Shown here: in pieces, positions 35,441-45,409 of the stretch
Layout of the letters: every line of letters begins with the position of its first letter
Numbering within the stretch: position 1 is the first letter of the stretch
From: Cystobacter ferrugineus
Lineage (GTDB): Bacteria > Myxococcota > Myxococcia > Myxococcales > Myxococcaceae
NCBI RefSeq assembly: GCF_001887355.1
Contig: NZ_MPIN01000017.1
Span: 147,276-211,275 of the forward strand
DNA length: 64,000 nucleotides
Direction: 5' to 3'
Notes under the pieces: generated by a model
The model's database searches: none
Told to the model about the DNA's origin: nothing
What the model saw: the letters and a program-made list of their open reading frames with translations, nothing else
Position numbers and translations under genes: made by a program

Positions 35441-36760
35441 ATGGCGCGCACCGGTAGCGCGGACCTTCCGCTGCACTCGGGCCGGGTGCCGGACTGGCTC
35501 GCCGAGCGCATGGCGCGCATGAGCCGCGTGCTCGTGGAGGCGCTCGTGCTGCACTATGGCCGTCACGAGGTGCTGCGCCGGCTCGCGCACCCCTTCTGGT
35601 TCCAGTCGCTCGGGGCCGTCATGGGCATGGACTGGCACTCCTCGGGCGTCACCACCACGGTGCTCGGTGCGCTCAAGCGGGGGCTCACCCCGGGCGGGCG
35701 CCAGCTCGGGTTGTATGTCGTGGGCGGCAAGGGCGTGCAGGCGCGCCGCGTGCCCGACGAGCTGAGCATCATCGGTGACCGGGTGGGCATCGACGCCTCC
35801 TCGCTCATCCGCGCCAGCCGTCTCACCGCCCGTGTGGACAGCGCCGCGGTGCAGGACGGCTTCGAGCTGTACTCCCACAGCCTCATCCTCGCGGACGACA
35901 ACGCGTGGGCGGTGGTGCAGCAGGGGATGAACCCGGAGGCCCGGCAGGCCCGGCGCTACCACTGGCTGTCCGAGGGCCTCTCCAGCTTCGTGGAGCAGCC
36001 CCATGCCGCCATCGACGGGCCGTCCCAGGGCGTCATCGTCAACCTCACGGACCGGCGCGCCTCGCGCACGCGTGCCGCGTTGGTGGAGCTGGTGTCCCAG
36101 GGGCCGGACGTGGTGACGGGGGCCTTGCGACAACGGCTCCCCCAGCCGGCCCCGCGGCCCGTGACGCCGGTGCTGCCCCACCTGCAACTGCCCGCCCACG
36201 AGGAGGTGACGCGCGAGGATGTGCTCCTGCGCCGTCTGCATGGCACGCTCGCCGCGGCGGCCGAGCAGGGCCCGCGCGACTTCGCCGAGCTGCTGCTCAC
36301 CCCCGGCGTGGGCCCCCGCACGGTGGCGGCGCTCGCCAGCGTCGCGGAAGTCCTTCACGGCACGCCGTCCCGCTTCACGGATCCCGCGCGCTTCTCGCTC
36401 GCCCAGGGAGGCAAGGATCGGCACCCCTTCCCGGTGCGGCTGGACGTCTATGACGAGACGCTGCGGGTGATGCGCGCGGCGGTGGACGCGGCCCGGCTCG
36501 GCAACGACGAGCGGCTCCAGGCGGTCCGCGAGCTCGACAGGCAGGCGCGCCGCCTCGAGGCCGTGGCCACCGGGCCCTCCTTCGATGAGCTCGTCCAGGC
36601 GGGGTGGGCGGATGCCGGGGAGCTGTTGCCCACCGATGCGCCGCCCCGCCGCTTCTCGCGCTCCTCCAGCGCGCGCCGGACCCGGGTGCCCCGGAGCCAG
36701 TTGGAGCTCCCGGGCCTGTCCGAGGAGGGCGCCGGTGTGCCTTCCCCCCACTCGGGATAG
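35441..36760 (+). CDS. DUF763 domain-containing protein
   Basis: 439 residues. The opening RTGSADLPLHSGRVPDWL, the FWFQSLGAVMGMDWHSSG block and LGLYVVGGKG are hallmarks of DUF763, a family found in bacteria and archaea with no defined activity. A helix-hairpin-helix-like segment is visible (ELLLTPGVGPRTVAALASVAE), which suggests contact with DNA. The C-terminal 50 residues are Ser/Arg-rich and probably disordered. It is transcribed away from the GT4 gene; the 159-base gap must contain both promoters. Confidence 0.85.
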   Translation: MARTGSADLPLHSGRVPDWLAERMARMSRVLVEALVLHYGRHEVLRRLAHPFWFQSLGAVMGMDWHSSGVTTTVLGALKRGLTPGGRQLGLYVVGGKGVQARRVPDELSIIGDRVGIDASSLIRASRLTARVDSAAVQDGFELYSHSLILADDNAWAVVQQGMNPEARQARRYHWLSEGLSSFVEQPHAAIDGPSQGVIVNLTDRRASRTRAALVELVSQGPDVVTGALRQRLPQPAPRPVTPVLPHLQLPAHEEVTREDVLLRRLHGTLAAAAEQGPRDFAELLLTPGVGPRTVAALASVAEVLHGTPSRFTDPARFSLAQGGKDRHPFPVRLDVYDETLRVMRAAVDAARLGNDERLQAVRELDRQARRLEAVATGPSFDELVQAGWADAGELLPTDAPPRRFSRSSSARRTRVPRSQLELPGLSEEGAGVPSPHSG

Positions 36761-36913
36761 GGGCTCACGGGATGTCGGAGGAGGTGCGCACCCGAGTCCG
36801 GCGCGGGGGCTGCCGCGTCCGGCCGACCGTGTAGGCGGGAGCCGGGTGCTCCCCGTGCAAGCGGACAAGAGCGACTTCCCACCACGGAGGTGGGCGCGAT
36901 ATAGCGATGCGTC

Positions 36914-37507
36914 ATGTCGGATACCCCCCTCGTCTTCAACCACACCGTCCAGGGACTGTTCTCCCGTGCCTTCCCCCAGGGTGTGCCCGCGTCGCTCAAG
37001 GAGAAGCTGCGCGCGGCGGGGGTGGACCTGGACAAGCCTTTGCTGCCCGCCTACTCCATCGAGACGTGGAGCCAGTGCATCACGCTCAGCGCTCCGGTGG
37101 CCTTCCCCAACGAGCTGCCGTCGGTGGCGTGGCACAAGCTGGGCGAGCGGATGATCGACGGCTACCAGGAGACGATGATCGGCCGCGCCATGTTCGCCTC
37201 GCTGCGGCTGCTCGGGCCCCGGCGCATGTTGCAGCGCGCCCGGCGCAGCTTCCGCTCGGGCAACAACTACACCGAGGTCCAGTTCACCGACGTCTCCGAG
37301 ACGGAGATGGACCTGTGGTTCAACGAGACCCACGAGGTGCTGCGCCACTTCACCGCGGGTCTGGTGATGGCGGGCATGCGCATGGGTGGCGCCGAGCTGC
37401 CCCAGGTGGGCATCCTCCACACCGACGCCCGGGGCGTGACGTTCCGGGCCTCGTGGGCGCAGAAGGGGGCCGCCGCCCGGGCCCACGTGGGCGGCCCTCC
37501 CGCCTGA
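36914..37507 (+). CDS. DUF2378 (TIGR02265) family protein
   Basis: 197 residues. FNHTVQGLFSRAF, LLPAYSIETWSQCI, the central FRSGNNYTEVQ and LWFNETHEVLRHFTAGLVMA match the myxobacteria-restricted paralogous DUF2378 family. No signal peptide or membrane helix is present. A second member lies at 41432-42031 with the same block order (VFEHTVDGLF, LLPAYSSETW, NYVESRVEE). Role unknown; the fold and lack of catalytic residues suggest ligand sensing or a scaffold. Confidence 0.85.
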   Translation: MSDTPLVFNHTVQGLFSRAFPQGVPASLKEKLRAAGVDLDKPLLPAYSIETWSQCITLSAPVAFPNELPSVAWHKLGERMIDGYQETMIGRAMFASLRLLGPRRMLQRARRSFRSGNNYTEVQFTDVSETEMDLWFNETHEVLRHFTAGLVMAGMRMGGAELPQVGILHTDARGVTFRASWAQKGAAARAHVGGPPA

Positions 37508-37520
37508 GGCGCGCGGGTGC

Positions 37521-37976
37521 TCAGCGCGCCGCGAGCAGCTCCACGTCGAAGATGAGCACGGAGTTGGGCGGGATGCCGTAGTTGCCCTGCTCGCCGTAGG
37601 CCAGGTCGGAGGGGATGACGAGCCGGCGCTTGCCGCCCACCTTCATGCCCACCAGGCCCTCGTCCCACCCCCGGATGACCCGGCCCTGGCCGAGCGTGAA
37701 GGAGAAGGGGCTGCGGCCCAGGCTGGTGTCGAAGAGCGAGCCATCGGGCAGCCAGCCGGAGTAGTTCACCTGCAGGAGGCGGCCGTTGGTGGCCTCGAGG
37801 CCGGTGCCCACCACCTGGTCCTGCGTGTAGAGGCCGGACTCACTGCGGTTCATGAGGGTCAGGTCCACGCCCAGCTCGGGCGCGTAGGTGACCTGGGTGG
37901 GGTCTCCCGAGCCCGAGTCGCACGCGGCCACGGTGAGCAGGAGGCAGAGGGAGAGCAGGGGGCAAAGACGCGTCAT
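37521..37976 (-). CDS. FKBP-type peptidyl-prolyl isomerase lipoprotein
   Basis: 151 residues. Lipobox TVAAC makes it an envelope lipoprotein. The FKBP domain (about 50-151) is complete: VNYSGWLPDGSLFDTS, FTLGQGRVIRGWDEGLVGMK, GGKRRLVIPSDLAYGEQG and IPPNSVLIFDVELL. It would speed proline isomerisation of proteins in the periplasm or at the surface. It converges on the DUF2378 gene 13 bases away. The upstream unknown gene on the same strand is separated by 42 bases, so these two may form an operon. Confidence 0.92.
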   Translation of the reverse strand: MTRLCPLLSLCLLLTVAACDSGSGDPTQVTYAPELGVDLTLMNRSESGLYTQDQVVGTGLEATNGRLLQVNYSGWLPDGSLFDTSLGRSPFSFTLGQGRVIRGWDEGLVGMKVGGKRRLVIPSDLAYGEQGNYGIPPNSVLIFDVELLAAR

Positions 37977-38018
37977 GGATGAGGATTCCCGTGTTGAGCG
38001 AAGTGGGCGCCCACCCTA

Positions 38019-38747
38019 TCAGCGGCGTCGGGCGCGCGAGCCACTCGCGGCCCATTGGTAGCCCACGGTGGAGCCCGAGCCGATGAAGCCCAGGGCGATG
38101 GCCTTGCGGAAGGACGCGAGCGCGTCGCGGTTGCCCACCACTTCCTCCATCACGCCATGCAGGGCCACGCCGAGCAGTGTGCCCACGGCCGCGCCGCCCA
38201 GGGCGCCGAGGAAGGCCCGGCCCTGGCCGCCCCCGCCGGCGAGCTCGCCCACGCCCCAGGTGCCGAGGGCCGCCAGGGGAGGGGTGAGCACCAGCCCCGC
38301 GCCGAACGCCGCCACGTCCGCTTCCGCCCACCGGCCGCCCGCCTCCGGGGGTTGGAGGAAGAGCAGCGAGCCGGGCAGTGCCCCCACCGCGGTGCCCGCC
38401 GCCGTCTGCGCCGCCGTCACCCAGAGGCGCTCGCCGTCCAGGCGGCTCGCTCCATAGAGGCCCCCGAGCGGCACCAGCGTGAAGGCGCCGTACACCGCCC
38501 AGGCGCCCGCGGGCACGGGGGCGTCCAGGGCCATCTGCGGCGAGGCATTCACCGGCCGCCGGCCGAGGGGCCGCTGGGCGGGCAGTGGCGGCTCGATGTT
38601 CCGCGGCGCGTCCCCTCCTTCCGGCATCAGCGCGAGCCGCGTGGGCGCGTCCCCGGCGTCGGGGGCGGGCTCCTGCGCCGCGGGCGAGGCGAGTGGGCAC
38701 AGCATGAGGAGCAGCGAGGCGAAGGTGGCGAAGACAGGGCGGCTCAT
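38019..38747 (-). CDS. Exported hypothetical protein with Gly/Ala-rich helices
   Basis: 242 residues from MSRPVFATFASLLLMLCPLASPAAQ, a clear signal peptide. The mature N-terminus is Pro-rich; the C-terminal 150 residues hold several Gly/Ala-rich hydrophobic segments (AQTAAGTAVGALPGSLLFL, AFLGALGGAAVGTLLGVALH) of the kind seen in glycine-zipper membrane proteins. It ends in SRARRR. I do not recognise a family. Located upstream of the FKBP lipoprotein on the same strand. Confidence 0.6.
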   Translation of the reverse strand: MSRPVFATFASLLLMLCPLASPAAQEPAPDAGDAPTRLALMPEGGDAPRNIEPPLPAQRPLGRRPVNASPQMALDAPVPAGAWAVYGAFTLVPLGGLYGASRLDGERLWVTAAQTAAGTAVGALPGSLLFLQPPEAGGRWAEADVAAFGAGLVLTPPLAALGTWGVGELAGGGGQGRAFLGALGGAAVGTLLGVALHGVMEEVVGNRDALASFRKAIALGFIGSGSTVGYQWAASGSRARRR

Positions 38748-38971
38748 GGTGTCCAGACGAGGGCCCGAAGGGTCTTCCCGGCCCGGCTTCCCGGGCTCGG
38801 GGGACGTGGGGGGCCCCTCGGGGCAGGGATGGGATCGGGTGGGCGCACCGTCCACCCGGAGCCCGCGGCGCGGCGCGCGTCAGCGGACAGTGTGGGGGCC
38901 CATGTGTCGCCGGGTGGACGCACCGGGGTGGACCAGGGTCCAGGGCTGGGCGCCGTGACTAGCTTTCGCGG

Positions 38972-40228
38972 GTGAAGATCCGTTGGCTCCTGCTCGTACT
39001 CGCCGTGTTCCTCGCGGGCTGTCCGCTGCCCAATCACCGGCTCGCGCTGCGCATCCGCGACGACATCCCCACCACACCCGAGGGGCGCTCCCTGGCCTGG
39101 TATCAGACGGTGGGCGTGGAGCTGGAGCCCGGCAACCGGGTGGAGCTCATCAACAACGGCCACGTGTTCGACGTGCTCGAGCAGGAGATCCGCGCGGCGC
39201 GCTCCAGCATCCACATCCTCGTCTACATCTGGCGCGCGGGAGACCCCTCGGACCGCATCATCCAGGCGTTGCGTGAGCGCCGGCCCGGGGTGGCGTGCCG
39301 CATCCTGGTGGATCCGCTGGGCAGCATTCGCTTCGAGAACACGGTGGGGCCGCACCTGGTGGCGGCCGGGTGCGAGGTGCGCATCTTCCGGCCCCTGCAG
39401 GGCACCCTGTCGGCGTTGGACCTCAAGCGCTTCCAGTCGCGGCTGCACCGCAAGGTGGCCGTCTTCGACGGGGTGCGTGGGGTGACGGGAGGCTGGGGCA
39501 TCTGGAAGTCGTGGCTCGGCGAGGGGCGGGAGCCCGAGCACTGGCGCGATGCGAGCCTCTGGGTGGAGGGCCCGGCGGTGCGCGGCATGCAACTGGCCTT
39601 CGCGCAGAACTGGCAGGAGGCTGGAGGGGGCATGCTGCCAGCCGAGGCCTTTCCCGACCCCATCCCCTCCGCCGGGCAGGCGCGCGCGGGTTTCGTCACC
39701 CACACGGGTGCTCCCGTGCTCACCAACGCCGAGCGCATGACGCTGCTCGCCATCGCCTCGGCGAAGCGGCGGCTGTGGATCGCCAACTCCTACTTCATCC
39801 CCACCGGCGCCATGCAGGACATGCTCATCGCCAAGGCGAAGGCGGGGGTGGATGTGCGGGTGCTCACTCCCGCCAGCCGCCACCATGACGTCGGCCCCGT
39901 GCTGGCGGGGCAGCTCGCCATCTATGACCGGCTGCTGGAGAACGGGGTGCGCATCTTCGAGTACGAGGTGTCGATGATGCATTCCAAGACAGTGCTCGTG
40001 GACGACGAGCTGTCCATGGTGGGCTCGACGAACCTGGATCCGCTCGCGCTGAGCGCCGAGGAGGGCTCCCTGGTGGTGGACGACGCACGGATGGCCGCAC
40101 GGCTCGCCCACACCTTCGAGGAAGACTTGAAGCATTCCGTCGAGATCCGCTGGGACTCCTGGCGCCGCCGCGGTCTGCTCAGACGTCTGTCCGAACGGGT
40201 GACGATCCTCTTCGGCGAATACCTCTGA
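38972..40228 (+). CDS. Phospholipase D / cardiolipin synthase-like lipoprotein
   Basis: 418 residues from a GTG start. Lipobox FLAGC gives a lipoprotein. Two HKD motifs are intact: HRKVAVFDG at about residue 160 and HSKTVLVDDELSMVGSTN near 335. The layout matches the ClsA/ClsB-type PLD superfamily, which makes cardiolipin or related phospholipids by transesterification. True cardiolipin synthases normally have N-terminal membrane helices; the lipoprotein anchor here places the enzyme outside the cytoplasm. It has a separate promoter region shared with the divergent unknown gene. Confidence 0.88.
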   Translation: MKIRWLLLVLAVFLAGCPLPNHRLALRIRDDIPTTPEGRSLAWYQTVGVELEPGNRVELINNGHVFDVLEQEIRAARSSIHILVYIWRAGDPSDRIIQALRERRPGVACRILVDPLGSIRFENTVGPHLVAAGCEVRIFRPLQGTLSALDLKRFQSRLHRKVAVFDGVRGVTGGWGIWKSWLGEGREPEHWRDASLWVEGPAVRGMQLAFAQNWQEAGGGMLPAEAFPDPIPSAGQARAGFVTHTGAPVLTNAERMTLLAIASAKRRLWIANSYFIPTGAMQDMLIAKAKAGVDVRVLTPASRHHDVGPVLAGQLAIYDRLLENGVRIFEYEVSMMHSKTVLVDDELSMVGSTNLDPLALSAEEGSLVVDDARMAARLAHTFEEDLKHSVEIRWDSWRRRGLLRRLSERVTILFGEYL

Positions 40229-40418
40229 CGCCCAGGCAGCCGCCCAGGGGTCGAGCGGCCGGGAGCTTCTTGGCCTCGCGTGTCATCGGACGGGCGTGCT
40301 CGTCACCGGCTCGCTCACGGCCGCTTCCCCGGTTAAGCTGGGTCAATTAACCGGGGGGCGAGATGGCGGGGCGGTGATTTCACGCCTTCCATACACGCTT
40401 CACCGCGGGAGGGCGGAC

Positions 40419-41267
40419 ATGGAAGGCGCCATTGGTTTTCTCAAGGGCTTCTTGGCGATGTACCAAGACGAGCGCTTCTTCCTCGTCGGCGTCTGTTCCA
40501 CGCTCTTGAGTGTGGGTGCTTTCCTCGCCTTCGCGCTGCCCTGGACGTGGGTGGCCTACAAGAACCCCGAGTCGCTGCGCCGCTACCGGGTGCAGGGGCG
40601 TGACTTCCCCATCAAGCACTGGTTCTGGCCCTCGCTGGGCCGCCTGGCCATCAACAGCCTGCTGTCCTTCCTCGGACTGGTGCTCGCCTGGCCCCTCATG
40701 CGCCACCTGTCGGGCATCCACATGGGTGCACTGCCCCCCTGGTACGTGATGGTGGCGCAGATCGCCTTCTTCATCGTCCTGGATGACTTCCTCTATTACT
40801 GGATGCACCGGGCGCTCCACACCCCGTGGCTGTACAAGCACGTCCACTCGGTGCACCACCGCATCACCATCCCCTTCGCGCTCACCGGCAATTACATGCA
40901 CGCCGTCGAGTTCGTGGCGACCTCGACGCTGGTGCTCATCGGGCCCTCGCTCGTGGGGGCACACGTGGTGACGCTGTGGGCGTGGATCATCTTCCGGCAG
41001 TTCGAGGCGGCCGATGGTCACTGCGGCTACGACGTGCCGTGGAACCCGGGGCTGCTCGTCCCCTTCTACAAGGGCTCGGCCTACCACGACTTCCACCACC
41101 GGCGGTTCTTCGGCAACTACGCCGGCTTCTTCTCCTACCTGGACAAGCTCTTCGGTGGCACCTACTCCAAGGGCTATGAGGAGTACCGCCGGGCCCACCA
41201 GCATGGCGCCTCGGTGGAGTCCAAGCCCCAGCCCCAGCCCCAGCCTCAACCCCAGCCGGAGCCCTGA
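40419..41267 (+). CDS. Sterol desaturase / fatty acid hydroxylase-family membrane protein
   Basis: 282 residues from the ATG preceded by gggagg. Four or five membrane helices. The di-iron histidine motifs are present: YWMHRALH, HVHSVHHR, and DFHHRRFFGN, with HCGYDVPWNPG between them. Family members hydroxylate or desaturate sterols and lipids. The C-terminus is a Pro-Gln repeat (six Pro-Gln steps) encoded at 41226-41264, an obvious slippage-prone tract. Myxobacteria can make sterols and hydroxylated lipids, so either class of substrate is possible. Confidence 0.85.
   Translation: MEGAIGFLKGFLAMYQDERFFLVGVCSTLLSVGAFLAFALPWTWVAYKNPESLRRYRVQGRDFPIKHWFWPSLGRLAINSLLSFLGLVLAWPLMRHLSGIHMGALPPWYVMVAQIAFFIVLDDFLYYWMHRALHTPWLYKHVHSVHHRITIPFALTGNYMHAVEFVATSTLVLIGPSLVGAHVVTLWAWIIFRQFEAADGHCGYDVPWNPGLLVPFYKGSAYHDFHHRRFFGNYAGFFSYLDKLFGGTYSKGYEEYRRAHQHGASVESKPQPQPQPQPQPEP
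41226..41264 (+). repeat. CCCCAG hexamer repeat coding Pro-Gln tail
   Basis: A run of near-identical CCC CAG codon pairs, with CCT CAA and CCG GAG variants, makes the Pro-Gln tail of the hydroxylase-like protein. Copy-number change in units of six bases would keep frame, so length variation between strains is expected. Confidence 0.8.
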
Positions 41268-41431
41268 GCGCGCGCCCCCTCGCCATCCGCGAGTGAACGC
41301 GGGGTGTACCGCGGGTCCTCCTCCCTGTTGACCAGTCAGCAGCCCCTCGCCCCACCGTGAGGGCGTCCCCTGGAGCCGCGACAGAAGGTTCCTAGCTTCC
41401 CCGGGAAGCCAGCCGACGGGAGGGTGGGGGC

Positions 41432-42031
41432 ATGCAGGGGCTCGAGAGGACGCGGGATGAGGGACACCTTCCGGCGCGGGAGCGGTGGGTGTTCGAGCAC
41501 ACGGTGGATGGACTCTTTCGGATCGCCTTGCGAGGCCGTCTGTCGGCCCCGGCGCTCCAGGCGCTGAGCGAGGTGGGAGTCGATCTGTCCAGGCCGCTGC
41601 TGCCCGCCTACTCCAGTGAGACGTGGGCGCGCGCGCTGCGCATCGCCGCCGCGGACTCGTTCCCGGGCCAGCCCCCCGAGGTGTCCTGGTGCCGGCTCGG
41701 CCAGGAGGTCATCAACGGCCTGGTGCATACGCTGGTGGGCAACGCCATGGTGAGCGTGGCCTCCCTGCTCGGGCCGCTGCGCTTCCTGCGCCGGCTCAAT
41801 CCCACGCTGCGCAACACGGACAACTACGTGGAGTCGCGCGTCGAGGAGCTCGGCCCCACCTCCTGCGAGGTGTGGATCAACGAGGTGATGGAGCAGCCGG
41901 CCTACCACCAGGGCATGCTCGAGGCCCTCGTCGCGCTCGCCGGAGGGGGCGACGTGCGCACCCGCTTGCTGTCATTCGAGGGCCCGGGCGCGCGCTTCCT
42001 CGTGGAGTGGGAGGCTCCCGAGACGAGGTGA
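41432..42031 (+). CDS. DUF2378 (TIGR02265) family protein
   Basis: 199 residues. Same block order as the protein at 36914-37507: VFEHTVDGLFRIAL, LLPAYSSETWARAL, NAMVSVASLLGPLRFLRRL, DNYVESRVEELGPTSCEVWI and FLVEWEAP. The N-terminus carries about 15 extra residues. No membrane segment or catalytic motif. It precedes a two-gene histidine-kinase unit by 132 bases on the same strand, which may be meaningful for signalling, but DUF2378 proteins have no assigned role. Confidence 0.85.
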   Translation: MQGLERTRDEGHLPARERWVFEHTVDGLFRIALRGRLSAPALQALSEVGVDLSRPLLPAYSSETWARALRIAAADSFPGQPPEVSWCRLGQEVINGLVHTLVGNAMVSVASLLGPLRFLRRLNPTLRNTDNYVESRVEELGPTSCEVWINEVMEQPAYHQGMLEALVALAGGGDVRTRLLSFEGPGARFLVEWEAPETR

Positions 42032-42163
42032 TGTTCTACCCACATGGGTAGTCGTGGACTCAGCGGGTCTCGGCTTCGGCGACGGAGTCCGGTTGATCCG
42101 GTCTGCGAGGCCTGACGGCTTTGGGGCATACTTCGGCGGCGGGCGCCGGGGCAGCCCGAATCC

Positions 42164-44068
42164 ATGCCGAGCATGTCCACGAAGATGTTGGGAGCACAGG
42201 GAGCCGGAACGTCGCGGCCGCGGGATGATGCGCGCGTGGGCTTCGTGGTCTGGCTGCTGGCCGTGCTGGACGGGATGCTGTCCGAGCGGCTGCGGTCCGG
42301 CTCGATCGAGGAGCTGGACCGGGGCCGGCTTCTGGCGGCGACCCTGTGCGTGCTGCTGCTGTGCGACGTGTTGTTCCTGCTCTTCTACGTGCGCCTCGTG
42401 CCGTACACCGGGCTGGTGCCGGTGGGGCTGGTGTGCGGATTGGGGTACGGGGCCTCGCTGCTGTCGCTGCGCTGGGGCTCCACCACGCGTCCCGCGGCGC
42501 TGGTGGTGTGCGCGATGCTCACCGGTGGTGTCATGGCCGTCGCGCTGAACGTGGAGGACGCGCCCGAGGGGGCACACCCCATCTGCATGATCATCCCCCT
42601 GATGGGGGTCTACCTGCTGGGACCGCGCCCGGGCCTCGTCTTCACGCTGGCGGCGGGGCTGCACACGGCCGTGGTGGTGCCGCTGGTGTACGGGCAGATG
42701 TCGGGCATCGTGGTGCGCAACTTCTTCACCGCCTTCTTCATGCTCGGGGCGTGGGCGCTCTGCTGCCTGCTCATCGTGGCGCGCGACCACGCCAGCCGCG
42801 CGCTCGAGCAGGCCCTGCGCGCGCTGCGCGACCACGAGCGCAAGCTGACGAGCCTGCTGGAGAACACCGAGGACATCGTGTGCTCGGTGGACACCCAGGG
42901 GCGGCTCATCGCGGCCAACCCGGCGCTCGTGGAGGTGTACCGGGAGCTGCTCGGAGAGGAGCCGGAGCCGGGCAAGCCATTGCTGCCGGCCGGCGCGCCC
43001 GACTCGCTGCGCAAGCGCTGGGAGGAGTGCTGCGCGAAGGTGTTCTCCGGCAAGCGCGTGCGCTTCGAGGCCTCGCCCTCGGCGCTGCGCCACCCGCGCG
43101 TGTTGGACCTGTCGCTCACCCCGGTGCTCGACGGCGCGGGCCGCGTGGTGGGCATGACCCTGTTCGGCCGTGACGTCTCCGATCGCAAGGAGGCCGAGGC
43201 GCGCCTGGGGGAGATGCACCGCAACCTGCTGGACGCGTCCCGGCGGGCGGGCATGGCGGAGATCGCCACCGGGGTGCTGCACAACGTGGGCAACGCGCTC
43301 AACAGCGTCAACGTGTCGGTGAACCTGCTGGCCGAGCGGCTCCACCAGTCCCGCGTCCCCGGCGGCCTCTCCCGGGCCACGGGCCTGCTGCGCGAGCACG
43401 AGAGCGACCTGTGTGCCTTCCTGTCCCAGGACGCGCGCGGCAAGCAGTTGCCCGGTTATCTTGGGGCGCTTGCTGGACAGCTCGCCGAGGAACGTGAGGA
43501 GTTCCTGGACGAGGTACGCACCCTTCAAAAGAGCGTGGAGCACATCAAGTCGGTGGTGAGCATGCAACAGAAGCACGCCCACTTCTCGGGCGTGGTGGAG
43601 CGCCTGGACGTGACGGAGTTGCTGGATGACGCGCTGCGGCTGCACGCCGTGGCCCTGGAGCGCCAGGGCATCGGGGTGCGGCGCGAGTACACCGAGGCGA
43701 TGATGGTCCGGTTGGATCGACACAAGCTGTTGCAAATCCTCCTCAACCTGCTGACCAACGCGGGCCATGCCCTGACGGAGAGTGGGCGGCCGGACAAGCT
43801 GCTCACCATCCGGGTGGAACGGGTGCCCCCCGAGCGGGTCCGTATCGCGGTGGCGGATAATGGGATAGGCATCGCGCCGGAGGATGCGCCGCGCTTGTTC
43901 ACCCAGGGGTTCACCACGAAGAAGGATGGCCACGGGTTCGGCCTCCACATCAGCGCACTGGCGGCTCGGGAGATGGACGCGTTCCTCTCCTGCTCGAGCG
44001 AGGGCCGGGGCCACGGCGCCACCTTCACCATTGATTTGCCCATGTCGGGAGAGGAGAGCAGGGCATGA
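42164..44068 (+). CDS. PAS-containing membrane histidine kinase with HNVGN-type H box
   Basis: 634 residues. Six membrane helices (about 25-225) form an integral sensor. A PAS domain follows (LLENTEDIVCSVDTQGRLIAANPALVEVY), then an atypical phospho-acceptor box GVLHNVGNALNSV instead of HExxNP, and a HATPase_c with NLLTNAGHAL, ADNGIGI and HGFGLHISALAAREM. HNVGN kinases are frequent in myxobacteria and other complex two-component systems. The stop overlaps the next start by 4 bases, so the partner is translated with it. Confidence 0.9.
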   Translation: MPSMSTKMLGAQGAGTSRPRDDARVGFVVWLLAVLDGMLSERLRSGSIEELDRGRLLAATLCVLLLCDVLFLLFYVRLVPYTGLVPVGLVCGLGYGASLLSLRWGSTTRPAALVVCAMLTGGVMAVALNVEDAPEGAHPICMIIPLMGVYLLGPRPGLVFTLAAGLHTAVVVPLVYGQMSGIVVRNFFTAFFMLGAWALCCLLIVARDHASRALEQALRALRDHERKLTSLLENTEDIVCSVDTQGRLIAANPALVEVYRELLGEEPEPGKPLLPAGAPDSLRKRWEECCAKVFSGKRVRFEASPSALRHPRVLDLSLTPVLDGAGRVVGMTLFGRDVSDRKEAEARLGEMHRNLLDASRRAGMAEIATGVLHNVGNALNSVNVSVNLLAERLHQSRVPGGLSRATGLLREHESDLCAFLSQDARGKQLPGYLGALAGQLAEEREEFLDEVRTLQKSVEHIKSVVSMQQKHAHFSGVVERLDVTELLDDALRLHAVALERQGIGVRREYTEAMMVRLDRHKLLQILLNLLTNAGHALTESGRPDKLLTIRVERVPPERVRIAVADNGIGIAPEDAPRLFTQGFTTKKDGHGFGLHISALAAREMDAFLSCSSEGRGHGATFTIDLPMSGEESRA

Positions 44069-45405
44069 GTGCCCCCATCACACCCAATCGCCGTATCCTC
44101 GTGGTGGACGACAACCAGGCCATCCACCAGGATTTCCGCAAGATTCTCTGCCCCCCGCCGGCCACCGCCGCGCTGGACGCCATGGAGGCCGCGCTCTTCG
44201 GGGACGTGGCGGCGGCGCCCGTGGACGCGGGCTTCGTGGTGGACTCGGCCTACCAGGGCGAGGAGGGCGTGGGGTTGGTGAAGGCCGCCCTGGCCCAGGG
44301 CAAGCCGTACGCGCTGGCCTTCGTGGACATCCGCATGCCTCCGGGCATCGACGGCGTGGAGACGGCGCTGCGTCTGTGGAAGGAGGACGAGGACCTGCAG
44401 GTGGTGCTCTGCTCGGCCTACTCCGACTACTCCTGGGAGGAGATGACGCAGCGGCTGGGCATCAGCCAGCGCCTGCTCATCCTCCGCAAGCCCTTCGACA
44501 ACATCGAGGTGCGTCAGCTCGCGCACGCGCTCAGCGAGAAGTGGAGCCTCTTGCGCCAGAGCCACAAGCGCATGGAGGACCTCAAGCAGGAGGTGCAGGA
44601 GTGGACGCGCGAGCTGGCGGTGGCCAATGACCGGCTGCGCAAGGAGATGGAGGATCGCGCCAGGCTCGAGGCCCGGCTGGTGCAAGCCCAGCGCCTGGAG
44701 GCGCTCGGGCGGCTGACGGCGGGCCTGGCGCATGAAATCAACAACCCCTTGAGCGTCATCATGGCGAGCGTGGGCTTCCTGCGCTCGGAGCTGGACGAGT
44801 CCGCCAAGGGAGGACGGCCGGTGGACGCGAGCGAGCTGAGTGACGTGTGCGCCGACGCGCTCATCGGCGCCGAGCGCATCCTGCGCATCGTCAATGACTT
44901 CCGGCTCTTCTCCCGGCTGGACGGCGAGCCGCAGAAGCAGGTGGACCTGCGCGACGTGCTCGACCACGCGCTCTCCGGGGCGAGCTACAACCTGGGGCCC
45001 CGGGCGCGGGTGATTCGTGACTTCCAGGACATCCCCCCGGTGTGGGGCAGCGAGCAGGGTCTGGAGCAGGTCTTCCTCGGGCTGCTCAACAACGCCGGCT
45101 ACGCCATCAAGGAGGGCGCCGAGCCGCAGGTGTGCATCAGCGCGCACCAGCGTGAGGACTGGGTGATGGTGGAGGTGCGCGACAACGGGGTGGGCATTCC
45201 GCCGGAGCACCTGGGCCGCATCTTCGATCCTTTCTTCACGACGAAGCCGCCGGGCACGGGCACGGGCCTGGGCCTGTCCATCTGCTACGGCATCATCTCG
45301 GGACTGGGGGGCGCCATCGAGGTGGACAGCACGCCGGGCAAGGGCTCCACCTTCCGGGTGAAGCTGCCCCGGGCGCCCGCCGAGTCCTCCTCGGCCTCGG
45401 TGTAG
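44065..45405 (+). CDS. Receiver-histidine kinase hybrid
   Basis: 446 residues from the ATGA overlap. An N-terminal receiver has the acidic pair in VVDDNQ and phospho-acceptor Asp88 ([12 protein letters not shown]); the segment between beta1 and beta2 carries an insertion of about 25 residues ([20 protein letters not shown]). A long coiled coil follows, then HisKA ([14 protein letters not shown]) and a complete HATPase_c ([23 protein letters not shown]). It is soluble, so it probably receives phosphate from the upstream membrane kinase and relays or integrates it. No DNA-binding output gene follows. Confidence 0.9.
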   Translation: MSAPITPNRRILVVDDNQAIHQDFRKILCPPPATAALDAMEAALFGDVAAAPVDAGFVVDSAYQGEEGVGLVKAALAQGKPYALAFVDIRMPPGIDGVETALRLWKEDEDLQVVLCSAYSDYSWEEMTQRLGISQRLLILRKPFDNIEVRQLAHALSEKWSLLRQSHKRMEDLKQEVQEWTRELAVANDRLRKEMEDRARLEARLVQAQRLEALGRLTAGLAHEINNPLSVIMASVGFLRSELDESAKGGRPVDASELSDVCADALIGAERILRIVNDFRLFSRLDGEPQKQVDLRDVLDHALSGASYNLGPRARVIRDFQDIPPVWGSEQGLEQVFLGLLNNAGYAIKEGAEPQVCISAHQREDWVMVEVRDNGVGIPPEHLGRIFDPFFTTKPPGTGTGLGLSICYGIISGLGGAIEVDSTPGKGSTFRVKLPRAPAESSSASV

Positions 45406-45409
45406 CGCG

